Program-made: the position numbers and the translations under genes
Origin: Pseudomonas veronii
GTDB lineage: Bacteria; Pseudomonadota; Gammaproteobacteria; Pseudomonadales; Pseudomonadaceae
DNA: 64,000 nt
Assembly: GCF_001439695.1 (NCBI RefSeq)
Contig: NZ_JYLL01000006.1
Location: 186,001-250,000 of the forward strand
Reading direction: 5' to 3'
The notes under the pieces: generated by a model
Databases searched by the model: none
What the model saw: the letters and a program-made list of their open reading frames with translations, nothing else
What the model was told of the DNA's origin: nothing
Part shown: in pieces, positions 1 to 9,098 of the stretch
Layout of the letters: each line of letters opens with the position of its first letter
Numbering within the stretch: position 1 is the first letter of the stretch

Positions 1-1227
1 ATCCTCGTCGCCACCCTGGCCTGCGTCACCCTCGCCCACGCCTACCTCGGCGAAGGCGGCACCGGCTACCCGGGCAACCGCGAAGAGCTGTACCTGCTGA
101 TCCTGCTGGCTGCGGCCGGCGGCATCGTGCTGGTCAGCGCGCAGCACCTGGCCGGTTTGTTCATCGGCCTGGAACTGCTGTCGATCCCGACCTACGGCCT
201 GGTGGCCTACGCCTTCTTCAACAAGCGCTCCCTGGAAGCCGGCATCAAGTACATGGTGCTGTCGGCCGCCGGTTCCGCGTTCCTGTTGTTCGGTATGGCC
301 CTGCTCTACGCCGAAGCCGGCAGCCTGAGCTTCACCGGTATCGGCCACGCCCTGGCGGCCACCAGCATGCCTGCGCCGATCGCCCAACTGGGCCTGGCGA
401 TGATGCTGATCGGCCTGGCTTTCAAACTGTCGCTGGTGCCCTTCCACCTGTGGACACCGGACGTGTACGAAGGCGCTCCGGCGCCGGTGGCCGCGTTCCT
501 GGCCACGGCGACGAAAGTTGCGGTGTTTGCGGTGGTGGTGCGTCTGTTCCAGATCTCCCCAGCGGCCAACACCGGCGTGTTGAGCGACGTACTGAGCGTG
601 ATCGCCGTTGCCTCGATCCTGTTCGGTAACCTGCTGGCGCTGACCCAGAACAACCTCAAGCGTCTGCTGGGTTACTCGTCCATCGCCCACTTCGGCTACC
701 TGCTGATCGCCCTGGTGGCGAGCAAAGGCCTGGCCCTGGAAGCGATCGGCGTGTATCTGGTCACCTACGTGATCACCAGCCTCGGCGCCTTCGGTGTCAT
801 CACCCTGATGTCCTCGCCTTACAAAGGCCGTGACGCCGACGCCCTGTACGAATACCGCGGCCTGTTCTGGCGCCGTCCGTACCTGACCGCCGTGTTGACC
901 CTGATGATGCTGTCCCTGGCCGGTATCCCGCTGACTGCGGGCTTTATCGGCAAGTTCTACATCATCGCGACCGGCGTTGAAGCGCATCAATGGTGGCTGG
1001 TTGCCTCGCTCATCCTGGGTAGCGCCATCGGCGTGTTCTACTACCTGCGCGTGATGGTCACCCTGTACCTGATCGAGCCAAACCTGCGTCGTGTGGATGC
1101 TGAGCTGCACTGGGAACAGAAAGCCGGTGGCGTGATGCTGCTGGCCATCGCCGTGCTCGCCTTCTTCCTCGGCGTGTACCCACAACCGTTGCTCACTTTG
1201 GTGCAGCACGCGGTACTGGGCGTTTGA
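1..1227 (+). CDS. nuoN: NADH-quinone oxidoreductase subunit N (5' truncated by window)
   Basis: Proton-pumping membrane subunit of respiratory complex I, in the inner membrane. The reading frame is open from base 1, so roughly the first 75-80 residues of the usual ~485 lie outside the window; the visible 408 codons end in TGA. The protein is almost wholly hydrophobic with many membrane segments. It carries the antiporter-like core motif [20 protein letters not shown], with a lysine in the membrane, then TATKVAVF with a second lysine and [12 protein letters not shown], all typical of NuoN and of NuoL/M relatives. NuoN is normally the last nuo gene. The rho-independent terminator immediately after it and the opposite-strand gene beyond fit the end of the nuo operon. 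Confidence 0.95.
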   Translation: MLVATLACVTLAHAYLGEGGTGYPGNREELYLLILLAAAGGIVLVSAQHLAGLFIGLELLSIPTYGLVAYAFFNKRSLEAGIKYMVLSAAGSAFLLFGMALLYAEAGSLSFTGIGHALAATSMPAPIAQLGLAMMLIGLAFKLSLVPFHLWTPDVYEGAPAPVAAFLATATKVAVFAVVVRLFQISPAANTGVLSDVLSVIAVASILFGNLLALTQNNLKRLLGYSSIAHFGYLLIALVASKGLALEAIGVYLVTYVITSLGAFGVITLMSSPYKGRDADALYEYRGLFWRRPYLTAVLTLMMLSLAGIPLTAGFIGKFYIIATGVEAHQWWLVASLILGSAIGVFYYLRVMVTLYLIEPNLRRVDAELHWEQKAGGVMLLAIAVLAFFLGVYPQPLLTLVQHAVLGV

Positions 1228-1252
1228 TCGCTTAGCGGTACGCAGTAAACAG

Positions 1253-1278
1253 AAACGGCACCTTCGGGTGCCGTTTTT
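1253..1278 (+). terminator. Rho-independent terminator after nuoN
   Basis: Inverted repeat AACGGCACC / GGTGCCGTT with a TTCG tetraloop followed by a T run. It lies 26 bases after the nuoN stop and ends the nuo operon. The hairpin also sits just beyond the end of the opposite-strand nat gene. Confidence 0.9.
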
Positions 1279-1315
1279 GCGTTTATGGGGCAGAGAAGAT
1301 GCGGCCTCAATGCGT

Positions 1316-2140
1316 CTAAAGATTGGCCGACACTAAACCATCGAGCGTTTCGCGAAGCCGCTGATGCACCGGCAAGCGAAGGCCAAAGGTGCCGCGCAGC
1401 ACATCAAGCAATTCATCGGCACTGGCTATCGCGCGTTTTTCGCTGGGACCGTCCAGGGAGTGCATCGCGTAGTGGCCGTTGTTCAAGGTGTGACGCTTAC
1501 CCGGCGCGAGCAGTGCCACTTTCAACTGACCGAGAAACGGCGAGCCCGCGTGGGTGGAGACGTACCAGTTGCCGATTTCATAGTCGATGTCTGCCTGCAC
1601 CTGCAGGTCGAACACATACAAGCCACGCCACTCCCCGCCAACCTGGGCCCACAGGGTGTAGCTGCCGTGCTTAACGGTCAGCCGAAAGGGTTCGTGGGCG
1701 GTGGCCTGGATCGCTTCGCTGTCCAGGCGTAACGGGCTGCTCGGCACCATGCCGCCAAAGCCGACGTCGCAGATATAGCGCACACCGTCCACCGTCACCA
1801 GGCTCAGGCGATGGGTACGCGCGGTGTGTGCGTCCGGTGGCCCGCCCATCACGACCCGTCCGGTGATGCCGCGTGCGTCGAAGCCCAGCTCCTGCAGCAG
1901 TTCCAGGAACAGTTGGTTCAGTTCATAGCAATACCCGCCGCGTCCATCGAGCAAGACTTTTTGTTCGACGCTGGGCAGGTCGATCGGCACCGGCAAGCGC
2001 AGCAGGGTCGACAGGCTTTCAAAGGCGAACGTACACACATGCCGCAATTGCAGGTCCTGCAAGGTTTGCAGGGTCGGCGGCGGCGGCGCAGCGTAGCCCA
2101 GGCGTTGCAGGTACAGGTGGCTTTGGGTCAGGCGGGACAT
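1316..2140 (-). CDS. nat: Arylamine N-acetyltransferase
   Basis: Cytosolic enzyme that transfers acetyl from acetyl-CoA to arylamines, hydrazines or N-hydroxyarylamines. The 274-residue length is normal for bacterial NATs. The catalytic triad is visible: Cys71 in RGGYCYELN, His110 in ARTHRLSL and Asp125 in CDVGFGG, in the expected order and spacing. The ATG at 2140 has an AAGGA ribosome site 7 bases upstream. The gene stands alone, divergent from the DUF6555 gene and convergent with nuoN. The natural substrate cannot be read from the sequence. Confidence 0.93.
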   Translation of the reverse strand: MSRLTQSHLYLQRLGYAAPPPPTLQTLQDLQLRHVCTFAFESLSTLLRLPVPIDLPSVEQKVLLDGRGGYCYELNQLFLELLQELGFDARGITGRVVMGGPPDAHTARTHRLSLVTVDGVRYICDVGFGGMVPSSPLRLDSEAIQATAHEPFRLTVKHGSYTLWAQVGGEWRGLYVFDLQVQADIDYEIGNWYVSTHAGSPFLGQLKVALLAPGKRHTLNNGHYAMHSLDGPSEKRAIASADELLDVLRGTFGLRLPVHQRLRETLDGLVSANL

Positions 2141-2260
2141 GACGCGATCCTTGGGCGCGTGGCGAAGGCCCCACTATGCCGTCCGGACCGGCAATTTGTC
2201 ATTTCGAATGAACCTTTTTAAACGCTTTCCTATCCATCTATAACAAGACAGGGAGGCAAC

Positions 2261-2497
2261 ATGAGTAGCGCAAAAATCTACACCATTACCTATCAACTGC
2301 ACGGTCAACCGAAGTCTTTCGTGGTGCGTGCCGAAGTGATGAATAACGCCGAGGCCTGGCACTGGGCGGCCGTTGATGCCGATATTGCGCATGTCAGCCG
2401 CATCGGTCGGGTCGGCCACGAACAGGTGAAAAAAACCACCCGGCCCTGGGCCGAGAAGTACGGCATCACCGACGTCAACTGGGTACCGCCCAAATAA
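2261..2497 (+). CDS. DUF6555 family small protein
   Basis: A 78-residue protein with no signal peptide or membrane segment. It begins AKIYTITYQLHGQPKSF and ends EKYGITDVNW, a pattern I recognise from the Pseudomonas-restricted DUF6555 family, which has no known function. The start is well supported by GGGAGG at 2251-2256. It has its own strong terminator and is divergent from nat, so it is probably a single-gene unit. The several W and H residues in the NAEAWHWA segment are typical of the family. Confidence 0.85.
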   Translation: MSSAKIYTITYQLHGQPKSFVVRAEVMNNAEAWHWAAVDADIAHVSRIGRVGHEQVKKTTRPWAEKYGITDVNWVPPK

Positions 2498-2503
2498 ACA
2501 AAC

Positions 2504-2531
2504 GCCCCGTTCAACGACGGGGCTTTTTTTT
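2504..2531 (+). terminator. Rho-independent terminator after the DUF6555 gene
   Basis: Stem GCCCCGT / ACGGGGC with loop TCAACG followed by eight Ts, starting 7 bases after the stop codon at 2497. Confidence 0.92.
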
Positions 2532-2721
2532 CGACAGCATTTGGTTGCTCACGCTCTTTCGGGGCATTGCGTGTGCGATCCGGGCCGGGGCTGCTTGTAA
2601 TCGATCATCGAGAACGCCCCACACGCCTTCGCTCAACGTGTTTACCGCACACCTCATCGCCAAGCATGAGAAGATGCCGCCCTGCCCTATCCCCTACAAA
2701 CGCCAAGGAGATTTTCCCCGG

Positions 2722-3243
2722 ATGTTCGAACTCAAACCCTGCGACCCCATCACCTACCGCCAGCAGACCCGTCGCAGTACGTTGATCGTGGCCGTGTTGT
2801 TCGTGGCCCTGGCGATGCTGTTGTCGAGCCTGGCGGTGATGCTGTTTGGCGAAGCCGGCGGCGACAACTTTCGCTACAACGTGGGTGGGGTGTTTGCCGG
2901 GGTGTTGATCACCCTCGCCCTGGTGCGCGGCCCGTTCTGGACCCAGCCATGGCTGGCGCCGGCGGTGTATGGCTGGCAGCTCAAGCGCAACCTGATGCGC
3001 GTGACCAACGTGATGCACAAGGTCACCGACCGCGTGCAAGCCAATGACCCGACGGCGCTCAAGGTGCTGCGGTTCTATCACCTGGGGCTGACGCAGATGC
3101 ATGAGCTGGACGCCAACTCCAGCGCCCAGGTGCAGTTGGTCGGCGAGATCGAGGCACATAGGGCGAAGATGCAAGCGTTGGGGCTCGATACCGAGCAAAC
3201 CCGTTTCGACCCGTCCTGGCTGGACAGTTTCAAGGGCGCTTAA
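2722..3243 (+). CDS. DUF3087 family membrane protein
   Basis: A 173-residue protein of the DUF3087 type (unknown function, gammaproteobacterial). Residues about 20-42 and 53-70 are hydrophobic and likely span the inner membrane. The rest is soluble, with the family-like stretch APAVYGWQLKRNLMRVTNVM and a C-terminal helical part. I chose ATG 2722 because AAGGAG lies at 2705-2710. The same frame is open back to 2545, but that extension is unlike the family and has no ribosome site. The stop overlaps the convergent MEKHLA gene by 4 bases. Confidence 0.83.
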   Translation: MFELKPCDPITYRQQTRRSTLIVAVLFVALAMLLSSLAVMLFGEAGGDNFRYNVGGVFAGVLITLALVRGPFWTQPWLAPAVYGWQLKRNLMRVTNVMHKVTDRVQANDPTALKVLRFYHLGLTQMHELDANSSAQVQLVGEIEAHRAKMQALGLDTEQTRFDPSWLDSFKGA

Positions 3244-3707
3244 GCCAACACCCCGATACGCTGCGCATCCGGCCAGAACAGCGCCGCCTGCCCACACGGC
3301 AGGCCGGCGGCATCGAGCAACGTCCACACCACACCGGCATGGATCATGAACGGCTGCTGATGTGCATCCACCCGCCAGCCGCTGTAGCCATGGGCGATGC
3401 CGTTGGCGCTGACGTGCTCCAATAACACCTGGCGCGCGGCGCGGTCGAGTTCCGAGGCGCTGAAGCGTGACGGCATGCCGATGAAGGTCTCGCGCGGGTA
3501 TTTGAAGCACGCCAAGGCGCACGCATTGGCGTAGTTAAACCGCGGGTCCGCCGCGCCATCGTGGGCCAGCAGGCTGTAGGGCGCATGGGCATGCAGCCAG
3601 GTCAGGCGTTGCTGCGCGTCCAGATGCTCGGGCGCCGGCAAGCCCTGGCCGGTCCAGTGTCGATAGGCGTCATCCAGCACGCGTACACAGTCTTCTTGTC
3701 GGGTCAC
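3240..3707 (-). CDS. MEKHLA domain protein
   Basis: A 155-residue soluble protein resembling the MEKHLA domain, a PAS-like fold also found at the C-terminus of plant class III HD-ZIP proteins. Supporting segments are PYSLLAHDGAADPRFNYANACAL and FGMPSRFSA-like FIGMPSRFSASELDR, which match the family pattern. Function in bacteria is not established; small-molecule sensing is only an inference from the fold. It lies 16 bases after the MFS gene on the same strand and is probably co-transcribed with it. Confidence 0.75.
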   Translation of the reverse strand: MTRQEDCVRVLDDAYRHWTGQGLPAPEHLDAQQRLTWLHAHAPYSLLAHDGAADPRFNYANACALACFKYPRETFIGMPSRFSASELDRAARQVLLEHVSANGIAHGYSGWRVDAHQQPFMIHAGVVWTLLDAAGLPCGQAALFWPDAQRIGVLA

Positions 3708-3723
3708 ACACTACCTCACATTG

Positions 3724-4854
3724 TCAGTTGGAACGCTTTGCCCGCCAGCAGAACACGGCGCTGACGGCTATCGCGGCGCCCGCCAGGCCAAACACCCAAG
3801 GGGCCGCGGCGACCGGCAGCAACAACCCCGCCAGCAGCGGCCCGAGGCCGGCGCCGATATCGCGCCATACCGCGTTGGAGGCCAATGCCGACACGCGCAT
3901 CGAACCGGGGTTGCGTTCGGCCACCAAGGTCGTCACCAGGGGTAACTGCAACGCCCGCAACACCAGCACTGCCGCCGCGCCGACGATCACCCAATAACTG
4001 CCGAATGCCGCCAGGGCCAAAGCGCTCAGGAACGAAAACAACAACAGCATCGACGTGGCGCCGAAGCGTTGCGCGGCGCGACCGCCCAGCGGGCTCAGGA
4101 GCATTTCCGAGACATAACGCAAGGCCATCAAGGCACCGGCGATCAGCACCGCGTCGCCCCCGAGAAGCTTCTGTGCCTGGATCGACAGGCCAAAGATAAA
4201 CAGCCCATCCAGCGCCACGCCTTCAATAAACGACCACAGCGCCACGCTATCGGGCCACTTGAAACGGCGCCCCGGACTGCTGTGCAAATCATGGCCGACA
4301 GTAGGCAACCCCCGCGCCATCCACAAGCCCAGCAGGCAGCATCCGGCGAGAATCAGAAAGATCGGACGCGGTCCGGCCCATAAGGTCAGCCAGCCGCCGA
4401 GCGGCAATGCGAGCATCGGCCCGAGGGCGATCAAGGCCCGCGACCGCCCTGCCCGGCGTGCGGCCCCCGTCGGCTCGGCGGTCGCCAGCACTTGGGTCGA
4501 CAGGTTCAACGCGGCAAAACACAGGCCCCAGACCAGCCGCAAGCCCAGCAATGCAGCGAAGCCCGACAGCATCGAGTTACCCAAGGCACACAGCGTCGCG
4601 GCACCGGCGGCGATCATGCAGGTCAGACGATCGCCGTGGCGGGCATAGAAATTGAGCACGTGGCGGTAACCGAAAATCCGCACCAGTCGGTTGGCCGCCA
4701 GCAGCACCCCGGCCTGGGCCAGCGTGATGCCGAACGCCTGGGATTCCATGGGCAGCAGCAGATAAAGCAACACGTCACTGGGCAGGCATAAAGCCAAGGT
4801 CAGCGCGGCGCGGCGGGAGGTGATGTCGGCAGTGCGTTGGGCCTGGCTTGCCAT
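3724..4854 (-). CDS. MFS transporter
   Basis: A 376-residue polytopic membrane protein with about 12 hydrophobic segments and no signal peptide, fitting a major facilitator superfamily carrier. The loop after segment 2 carries a basic MFS-type signature (RLVRIFGYRHVLNFYARHGDR), and AAQRFG occurs in the second half. The substrate is unknown; drug or metabolite export is the usual guess for this subfamily. The MEKHLA protein gene follows after 16 bases. The neighbouring DHA2 exporter is on the same strand upstream but separated by 70 bases. Confidence 0.85.
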   Translation of the reverse strand: MASQAQRTADITSRRAALTLALCLPSDVLLYLLLPMESQAFGITLAQAGVLLAANRLVRIFGYRHVLNFYARHGDRLTCMIAAGAATLCALGNSMLSGFAALLGLRLVWGLCFAALNLSTQVLATAEPTGAARRAGRSRALIALGPMLALPLGGWLTLWAGPRPIFLILAGCCLLGLWMARGLPTVGHDLHSSPGRRFKWPDSVALWSFIEGVALDGLFIFGLSIQAQKLLGGDAVLIAGALMALRYVSEMLLSPLGGRAAQRFGATSMLLLFSFLSALALAAFGSYWVIVGAAAVLVLRALQLPLVTTLVAERNPGSMRVSALASNAVWRDIGAGLGPLLAGLLLPVAAAPWVFGLAGAAIAVSAVFCWRAKRSN

Positions 4855-4924
4855 AAATCTGAAACATCCCGAAATATTCAGGTCGCCACCGTAGCCTTCT
4901 CGAACGGCTTTTTACAACGCTCGA

Positions 4925-6295
4925 TTAAACCTTTTTGTCATACGGCAACAACCGCAGGCCGCTGGCCACACTGCCCACCAACGCAAACGCACAGCCCAGC
5001 CACAACGCGTAGTGCGGGCCGCTGCCCAGGGACCAGTGAAAACACAACGCCACCAGCGACGCTCCCAGCGTCTGCCCCAGCAACCGCGAGATCGCCACAA
5101 TGCCACTGGCCCCGCCGCTGCGGGCCAAGGGCGCGCTGGTCATCAATGCCTTGAGGTTGGGCGACTGGAAGAACCCGAAACCGGCTCCGCACAAGGCCAT
5201 GCGCCAGCCGATCTCGAACGCCGACGCATCATTGTGCAACGTCGCCAGGGCCGCCATGCCCACGCTCAGCATCAACAGGCCGATCCCACACAACAGGCCG
5301 AGGGACACGCGGTCGGCCAGGCGCCCGGCGACCAAGGCCATCACCGCCACGACCGCAGGCCAGGGCGTCATCAGAAAGCCGGTCTCCACCTGGCTGTGCC
5401 CGAGCACTGCCTGCAGCAGAAACGGCAGCGACACAAAGGCCAGGCCCTGGGCACTGAAGGCGCAGATCGCCGTGAGCGAAGACAGCGCAAACACCGGGCG
5501 CTTGAACAAGTCCACTGCCAGCATCGGCGCCGGGTGCCCGGCCTGGCGGCGCAGCAGCAGCGCGCCGCAGACCAGCGCCAGCGCGATCAGGCCCAGGGTC
5601 AACGCACCTTGGGCGCCATGCACCGCCATCCCCAGGCCAAGCACCAGCAAGGCGAACAGCCCGGCACACAACAGCGCGGCGAGGCGATCGAAGGCATGCC
5701 CGGCCATGGGAATGACCGGCAATGAGCGCAAGCCCAACAGCAGCGCCAACAAGCCCAGTGGCACGTTGATCAGGTACAGCCAGTGCCAACTCGCCACCGA
5801 CAGGATCGCCGACGCCGCCGTCGGCCCGAGCGTGAACGCCAGCCCCACCACCAGCGAGTTATAGCCCAGGCCGCGCCCGAGCATGCGCGACGGATAGATA
5901 TGCCGCAGCAACGCCGTGTTGACGCTCATGATCGCGGCCGCACCGAGCCCCTGCACCACCCGCGCCGCCGTGAGCGTCACCAGCGACCCGGCGATCCCGC
6001 AAAACAGCGACGATACGATAAACAGCAACAAGCCACCGAGGTACACCCGACGGTGCCCGAGCACATCGCTCAGCGAAGCGAAGGGCAACACCGTGGCAAT
6101 GATCGCCAACTGGTAGGCATTGACCACCCAGATCACCGACGCGGAGTCGGTGCCAATGCCATCGGCCAGGGTCGGCAGCGCCGTGTTGACGATGGCCGTG
6201 TCCAGGGTCGCCATGCCGATGCCCAGGGAAATGGCGATCACCGCCGGCAGGCGTTTATTCAGGGGCAGCCCATCGGCAACAGAAGACATGCACAA
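4925..6295 (-). CDS. DHA2-type MFS drug exporter
   Basis: Proton-driven efflux pump candidate of 456 residues. The first membrane segment has the DHA2 pattern DTAIVNTALPTLADGIG followed by WVVNAYQLAIIATVLPF, and the loop SLSDVLGHRRVYLGG matches MFS motif A. About 14 hydrophobic segments fit DHA2. No membrane-fusion partner lies beside it, unlike the EmrB-type pump at 41-43 kb, so it probably works alone in the inner membrane. The substrate cannot be inferred. Confidence 0.87.
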   Translation of the reverse strand: MCMSSVADGLPLNKRLPAVIAISLGIGMATLDTAIVNTALPTLADGIGTDSASVIWVVNAYQLAIIATVLPFASLSDVLGHRRVYLGGLLLFIVSSLFCGIAGSLVTLTAARVVQGLGAAAIMSVNTALLRHIYPSRMLGRGLGYNSLVVGLAFTLGPTAASAILSVASWHWLYLINVPLGLLALLLGLRSLPVIPMAGHAFDRLAALLCAGLFALLVLGLGMAVHGAQGALTLGLIALALVCGALLLRRQAGHPAPMLAVDLFKRPVFALSSLTAICAFSAQGLAFVSLPFLLQAVLGHSQVETGFLMTPWPAVVAVMALVAGRLADRVSLGLLCGIGLLMLSVGMAALATLHNDASAFEIGWRMALCGAGFGFFQSPNLKALMTSAPLARSGGASGIVAISRLLGQTLGASLVALCFHWSLGSGPHYALWLGCAFALVGSVASGLRLLPYDKKV

Positions 6296-6395
6296 TCCGC
6301 ACAGGTGACAAAAGGCCTCCAGATTACGGGCTGCGACGATTTTTTCCAGTCGCCAATGCGTTGGCTGTCAACATCTTCATGTTGCCTGCAGCCGT

Positions 6396-6433
6396 AAAAA
6401 AAACGCGCCAACTCCGTATCGGTGATGGCGCGT
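6396..6433 (-). terminator. Rho-independent terminator after the Dyp peroxidase gene
   Basis: On the minus strand ACGCGCCA pairs with TGGCGCGT (6426-6433 with 6403-6410) around a 15-base loop, followed by a run of Ts (As 6396-6402 on the plus strand). It lies 33 bases after the peroxidase stop. Confidence 0.85.
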
Positions 6434-6465
6434 GGGCTGACGCAATGACCCAGGCAAACGCCTGG

Positions 6466-7329
6466 TCAGATCGACACGGCACTCAGGTCCAGGCGCCCGT
6501 CCTTGAGCGGCGGGCACCAGTAATAGCCGCCGGTCAACGGTGTGCTGATGCGGTACAGGCCGTCGACGATGCCGTCTTCCAACCCGCTCATGCGGCGCAG
6601 TTGCGCTTCAAACGCATCGAAGGAATGCCCGAACGCGAGGAACATCAAGCCAGCCTGGCCGTTTTCTGCCCAGGGCATCGAGCGGCGCACCACGAACGCT
6701 TCCGGGGTGAAGCTTTCCTGAGCGGTGCGTTTGGTGTGGGCGGACTCGGGCGCGTCCTCCAGTTCTTCGTTGTCGCCGTGGCGGCGACCGATGATGTGGT
6801 CGCGTTCCTGGGCAGGCAACGCGGCGAAACCATCGAGGTCGTGCTGCCATTGCTGGATCGCGGCGAAGCTGGCGCCGCTGTCGGTCAGCGCGGCTTCGAC
6901 GGCGGCATCGTCGTGGGGGTTTTCGGTGCCGTCTTCGTAATCGGTCAGGTCAAAACCGCTCTTGTAGCGGAAGCCTTCAGTCGACTGCACCAGGCGGAAC
7001 GCCGGGGCCAGGGCTTTCTCCAGCGCACGGCTGCGCAAGAGCAATTCGCCGCGATCCACGCCATGCAGCCACACCCACAATGCTTGCTGCGTGGAGGGGT
7101 TGTGCGCGCCCGGCGCGCTGACAGCTGGGAATGCGCGCAGCCCTTCGATCTGCGCGCCCAGTGCGTTGACCAGCGGCTCACCCAGACCGACCACTGCGGC
7201 CGAATCCGCCCACTGCACCAATGCGTTCAACGCAGCAGGTACAGCGGCCAGGGAGTCCACGGCAAAAAACAGATGGCGTGCCTGTAAAGGCACCGGTGCG
7301 GCAAGAATGCCCGGCTGGTACTGACTCAT
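6466..7329 (-). CDS. Dyp-type heme peroxidase (YfeX-like)
   Basis: Heme peroxidase of the dye-decolorizing family, cytoplasmic because no signal peptide is present. At 287 residues it matches the YfeX class. Key features are DYEDGTENP (the distal-aspartate GxxDGTENP motif), SAHTKR with the likely proximal heme-ligand histidine, VVRRSMPW with the distal arginine, and LMFLAFGHSFDAFEAQL near the C-terminus. ATG 7329 has AGGAG just upstream; an in-frame extension to 7398 lacks support. It is divergent from the aldehyde dehydrogenase gene and has its own terminator. Confidence 0.92.
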   Translation of the reverse strand: MSQYQPGILAAPVPLQARHLFFAVDSLAAVPAALNALVQWADSAAVVGLGEPLVNALGAQIEGLRAFPAVSAPGAHNPSTQQALWVWLHGVDRGELLLRSRALEKALAPAFRLVQSTEGFRYKSGFDLTDYEDGTENPHDDAAVEAALTDSGASFAAIQQWQHDLDGFAALPAQERDHIIGRRHGDNEELEDAPESAHTKRTAQESFTPEAFVVRRSMPWAENGQAGLMFLAFGHSFDAFEAQLRRMSGLEDGIVDGLYRISTPLTGGYYWCPPLKDGRLDLSAVSI

Positions 7330-7467
7330 GTGAACTCCTTCAAGAAAGCCTCGCAGTTTACCCGCCATGTGCAGCCGTGCGTACAAGAAAGCGCGCAAGC
7401 CTTGCCACAGAACCCGTTGTTGGGTGACTCTCTAGTCATGTTTTGCAACTATTTCAGGGGTAGTGAC

Positions 7468-9084
7468 ATGACCACCGATAACCTGCTCGCCCAGCTGTTT
7501 CCTTCCTGCGCCGCCGATATTCCCGAGCAATTCCGCCTGGGAGCGCCCATCGAACAGCGCGATTACCTGGTCGACGGCCAGTTGCGGGTGTGGAACGGCC
7601 CCTTGGCCCAAGTGCTCAGCCCGGTGCAACTGGGCGACGAACGCGTACAAATCGGCAGCACGCCGCTGCTGGATGCCGACACCGCCCTCAGCGCCCTCGA
7701 CGCCGCCGTGCGCGCCTATGACCGAGGCCAGGGGGAATGGCCGACGATGCGCGTGGTCGACCGCATCCGCCACGTCGAAGCGTTCTTGCGGCGCATGCGC
7801 GAACAGCGTGATGCGGTGGTCAAGCTGCTGATGTGGGAAATCGGCAAGAACCTCAAGGACTCGCAGAAAGAGTTCGACCGCACTTGCGACTACATCACCG
7901 ACACCATCAATGCCCTCAAGGAACTCGACCGCCGCAGCAGCCGCTTCGAGCTGGAACAGGACACGCTCGGCCAGATCCGCCGCGTACCGATGGGCGTGGC
8001 GCTGTGCATGGGGCCGTACAACTACCCGTTGAACGAGACGTTTACCACGCTGATCCCGGCGCTGATCATGGGCAATACCGTGGTGTTCAAGCCGGCCAAG
8101 CTCGGCGTGCTGTTGATCCGCCCGCTGCTGGAGGCATTCCGCGACAGCTTCCCGGCCGGGGTGATCAACGTGATCTATGGCAGCGGCCGCGAAACCGTCA
8201 GCGCGCTGATGGCCAGCGGCAAGATCGATATTTTCGCGTTCATCGGCACCAACAAGGCCGCCAGCGACCTGAAAAAACTGCACCCGCGCCCGCACCGCCT
8301 GCGCGCAGCCCTGGGCCTGGACGCGAAAAACCCAGGCATCGTGCTGCCCCAGGTCGACCTGGACAATGCCGTCAGCGAAGCGGTCACCGGCTCGCTGTCG
8401 TTCAACGGCCAGCGCTGCACCGCGTTGAAAATCCTGTTTGTGCATGAAGACGTGGTCGACAGTTTCATCCAGAAATTCAACGCCAAGTTGGCGACCTTGA
8501 AGCCCGGCATGCCGTGGGAAGACGGCGTGGCACTGACGCCGCTGCCGGACGCCGGCAAGATCGATTACCTCAACGCGCTGGTCGCCGATGCGGCCCAACA
8601 CGGCGCTCGCGTGGTGAATGCCAATGGCGGCGTCAGTCGCGGTACCTTTTTCTACCCGGCGGTGCTGTACCCGGTAAACCCGCAGATGCGCGTGTACCAC
8701 GAGGAACAGTTCGGCCCGGTGGTGCCGATCGTGCCCTACCGTGACCTGGAGACCGTGATCGATTACGTACTGGAATCGGATTTCGGCCAGCAACTGAGCC
8801 TGTTCGGCACCGACCCGGCCGAAATCGGACGGCTGGTGGACACCTTCGCCAATCAGGTCGGCCGCATCAATATCAACGCCCAGTGCCAGCGCGGCCCGGA
8901 CACCTTCCCCTTCAACGGCCGCAAGAACTCGGCCGAAGGCACACTGTCGGTACATGACGCCTTGCGTGTGTTCTCGATCCGCACCCTGGTGGCGACCAAG
9001 TTCCAGGACAGCAACAAGGCACTGCTCAGCGAGATCCTGCACAACCGCAACTCGAGCTTCTTGACCACTGACTACATTTTCTAG
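7468..9084 (+). CDS. Aldehyde dehydrogenase family protein, NADP-GAPDH (GapN)-like
   Basis: A 538-residue ALDH-superfamily enzyme, similar to proteins usually annotated in Pseudomonas as NADP-dependent non-phosphorylating glyceraldehyde-3-phosphate dehydrogenase. Seen: the cofactor-binding region PMGVALCMGPYNYPLNE and FKPAKLG, and the catalytic cysteine Cys317 in FNGQRCTALK. The usual ELGGKNP motif reads ALGLDAKNP, so the general-base glutamate position, 34 residues before the cysteine, is Gly283. That is odd for a hydrolytic ALDH. ATG 7468 is chosen over upstream in-frame starts from the AGGGGT just before it and the normal N-terminus. The FUSC gene follows after 14 bases. The substrate assignment is uncertain. 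Confidence 0.85.
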   Translation: MTTDNLLAQLFPSCAADIPEQFRLGAPIEQRDYLVDGQLRVWNGPLAQVLSPVQLGDERVQIGSTPLLDADTALSALDAAVRAYDRGQGEWPTMRVVDRIRHVEAFLRRMREQRDAVVKLLMWEIGKNLKDSQKEFDRTCDYITDTINALKELDRRSSRFELEQDTLGQIRRVPMGVALCMGPYNYPLNETFTTLIPALIMGNTVVFKPAKLGVLLIRPLLEAFRDSFPAGVINVIYGSGRETVSALMASGKIDIFAFIGTNKAASDLKKLHPRPHRLRAALGLDAKNPGIVLPQVDLDNAVSEAVTGSLSFNGQRCTALKILFVHEDVVDSFIQKFNAKLATLKPGMPWEDGVALTPLPDAGKIDYLNALVADAAQHGARVVNANGGVSRGTFFYPAVLYPVNPQMRVYHEEQFGPVVPIVPYRDLETVIDYVLESDFGQQLSLFGTDPAEIGRLVDTFANQVGRININAQCQRGPDTFPFNGRKNSAEGTLSVHDALRVFSIRTLVATKFQDSNKALLSEILHNRNSSFLTTDYIF

Positions 9085-9098
9085 AGGACGCCTCGCCG

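Noticed and set aside
2545..2721. In-frame N-terminal extension of the DUF3087 protein
   Set aside because: The family starts at MFEL, and AAGGAG lies directly before ATG 2722. The extension has no ribosome site.
7330..7398. Upstream start for the Dyp peroxidase gene
   Set aside because: The ATG at 7329 has AGGAG at good spacing and gives the normal N-terminus; the extra 23 residues are atypical.
7425..7438. TGACT-N4-AGTCA palindrome before the aldehyde dehydrogenase gene
   Set aside because: Short and occurring only once in the region; no second copy or known regulator pattern supports an operator.
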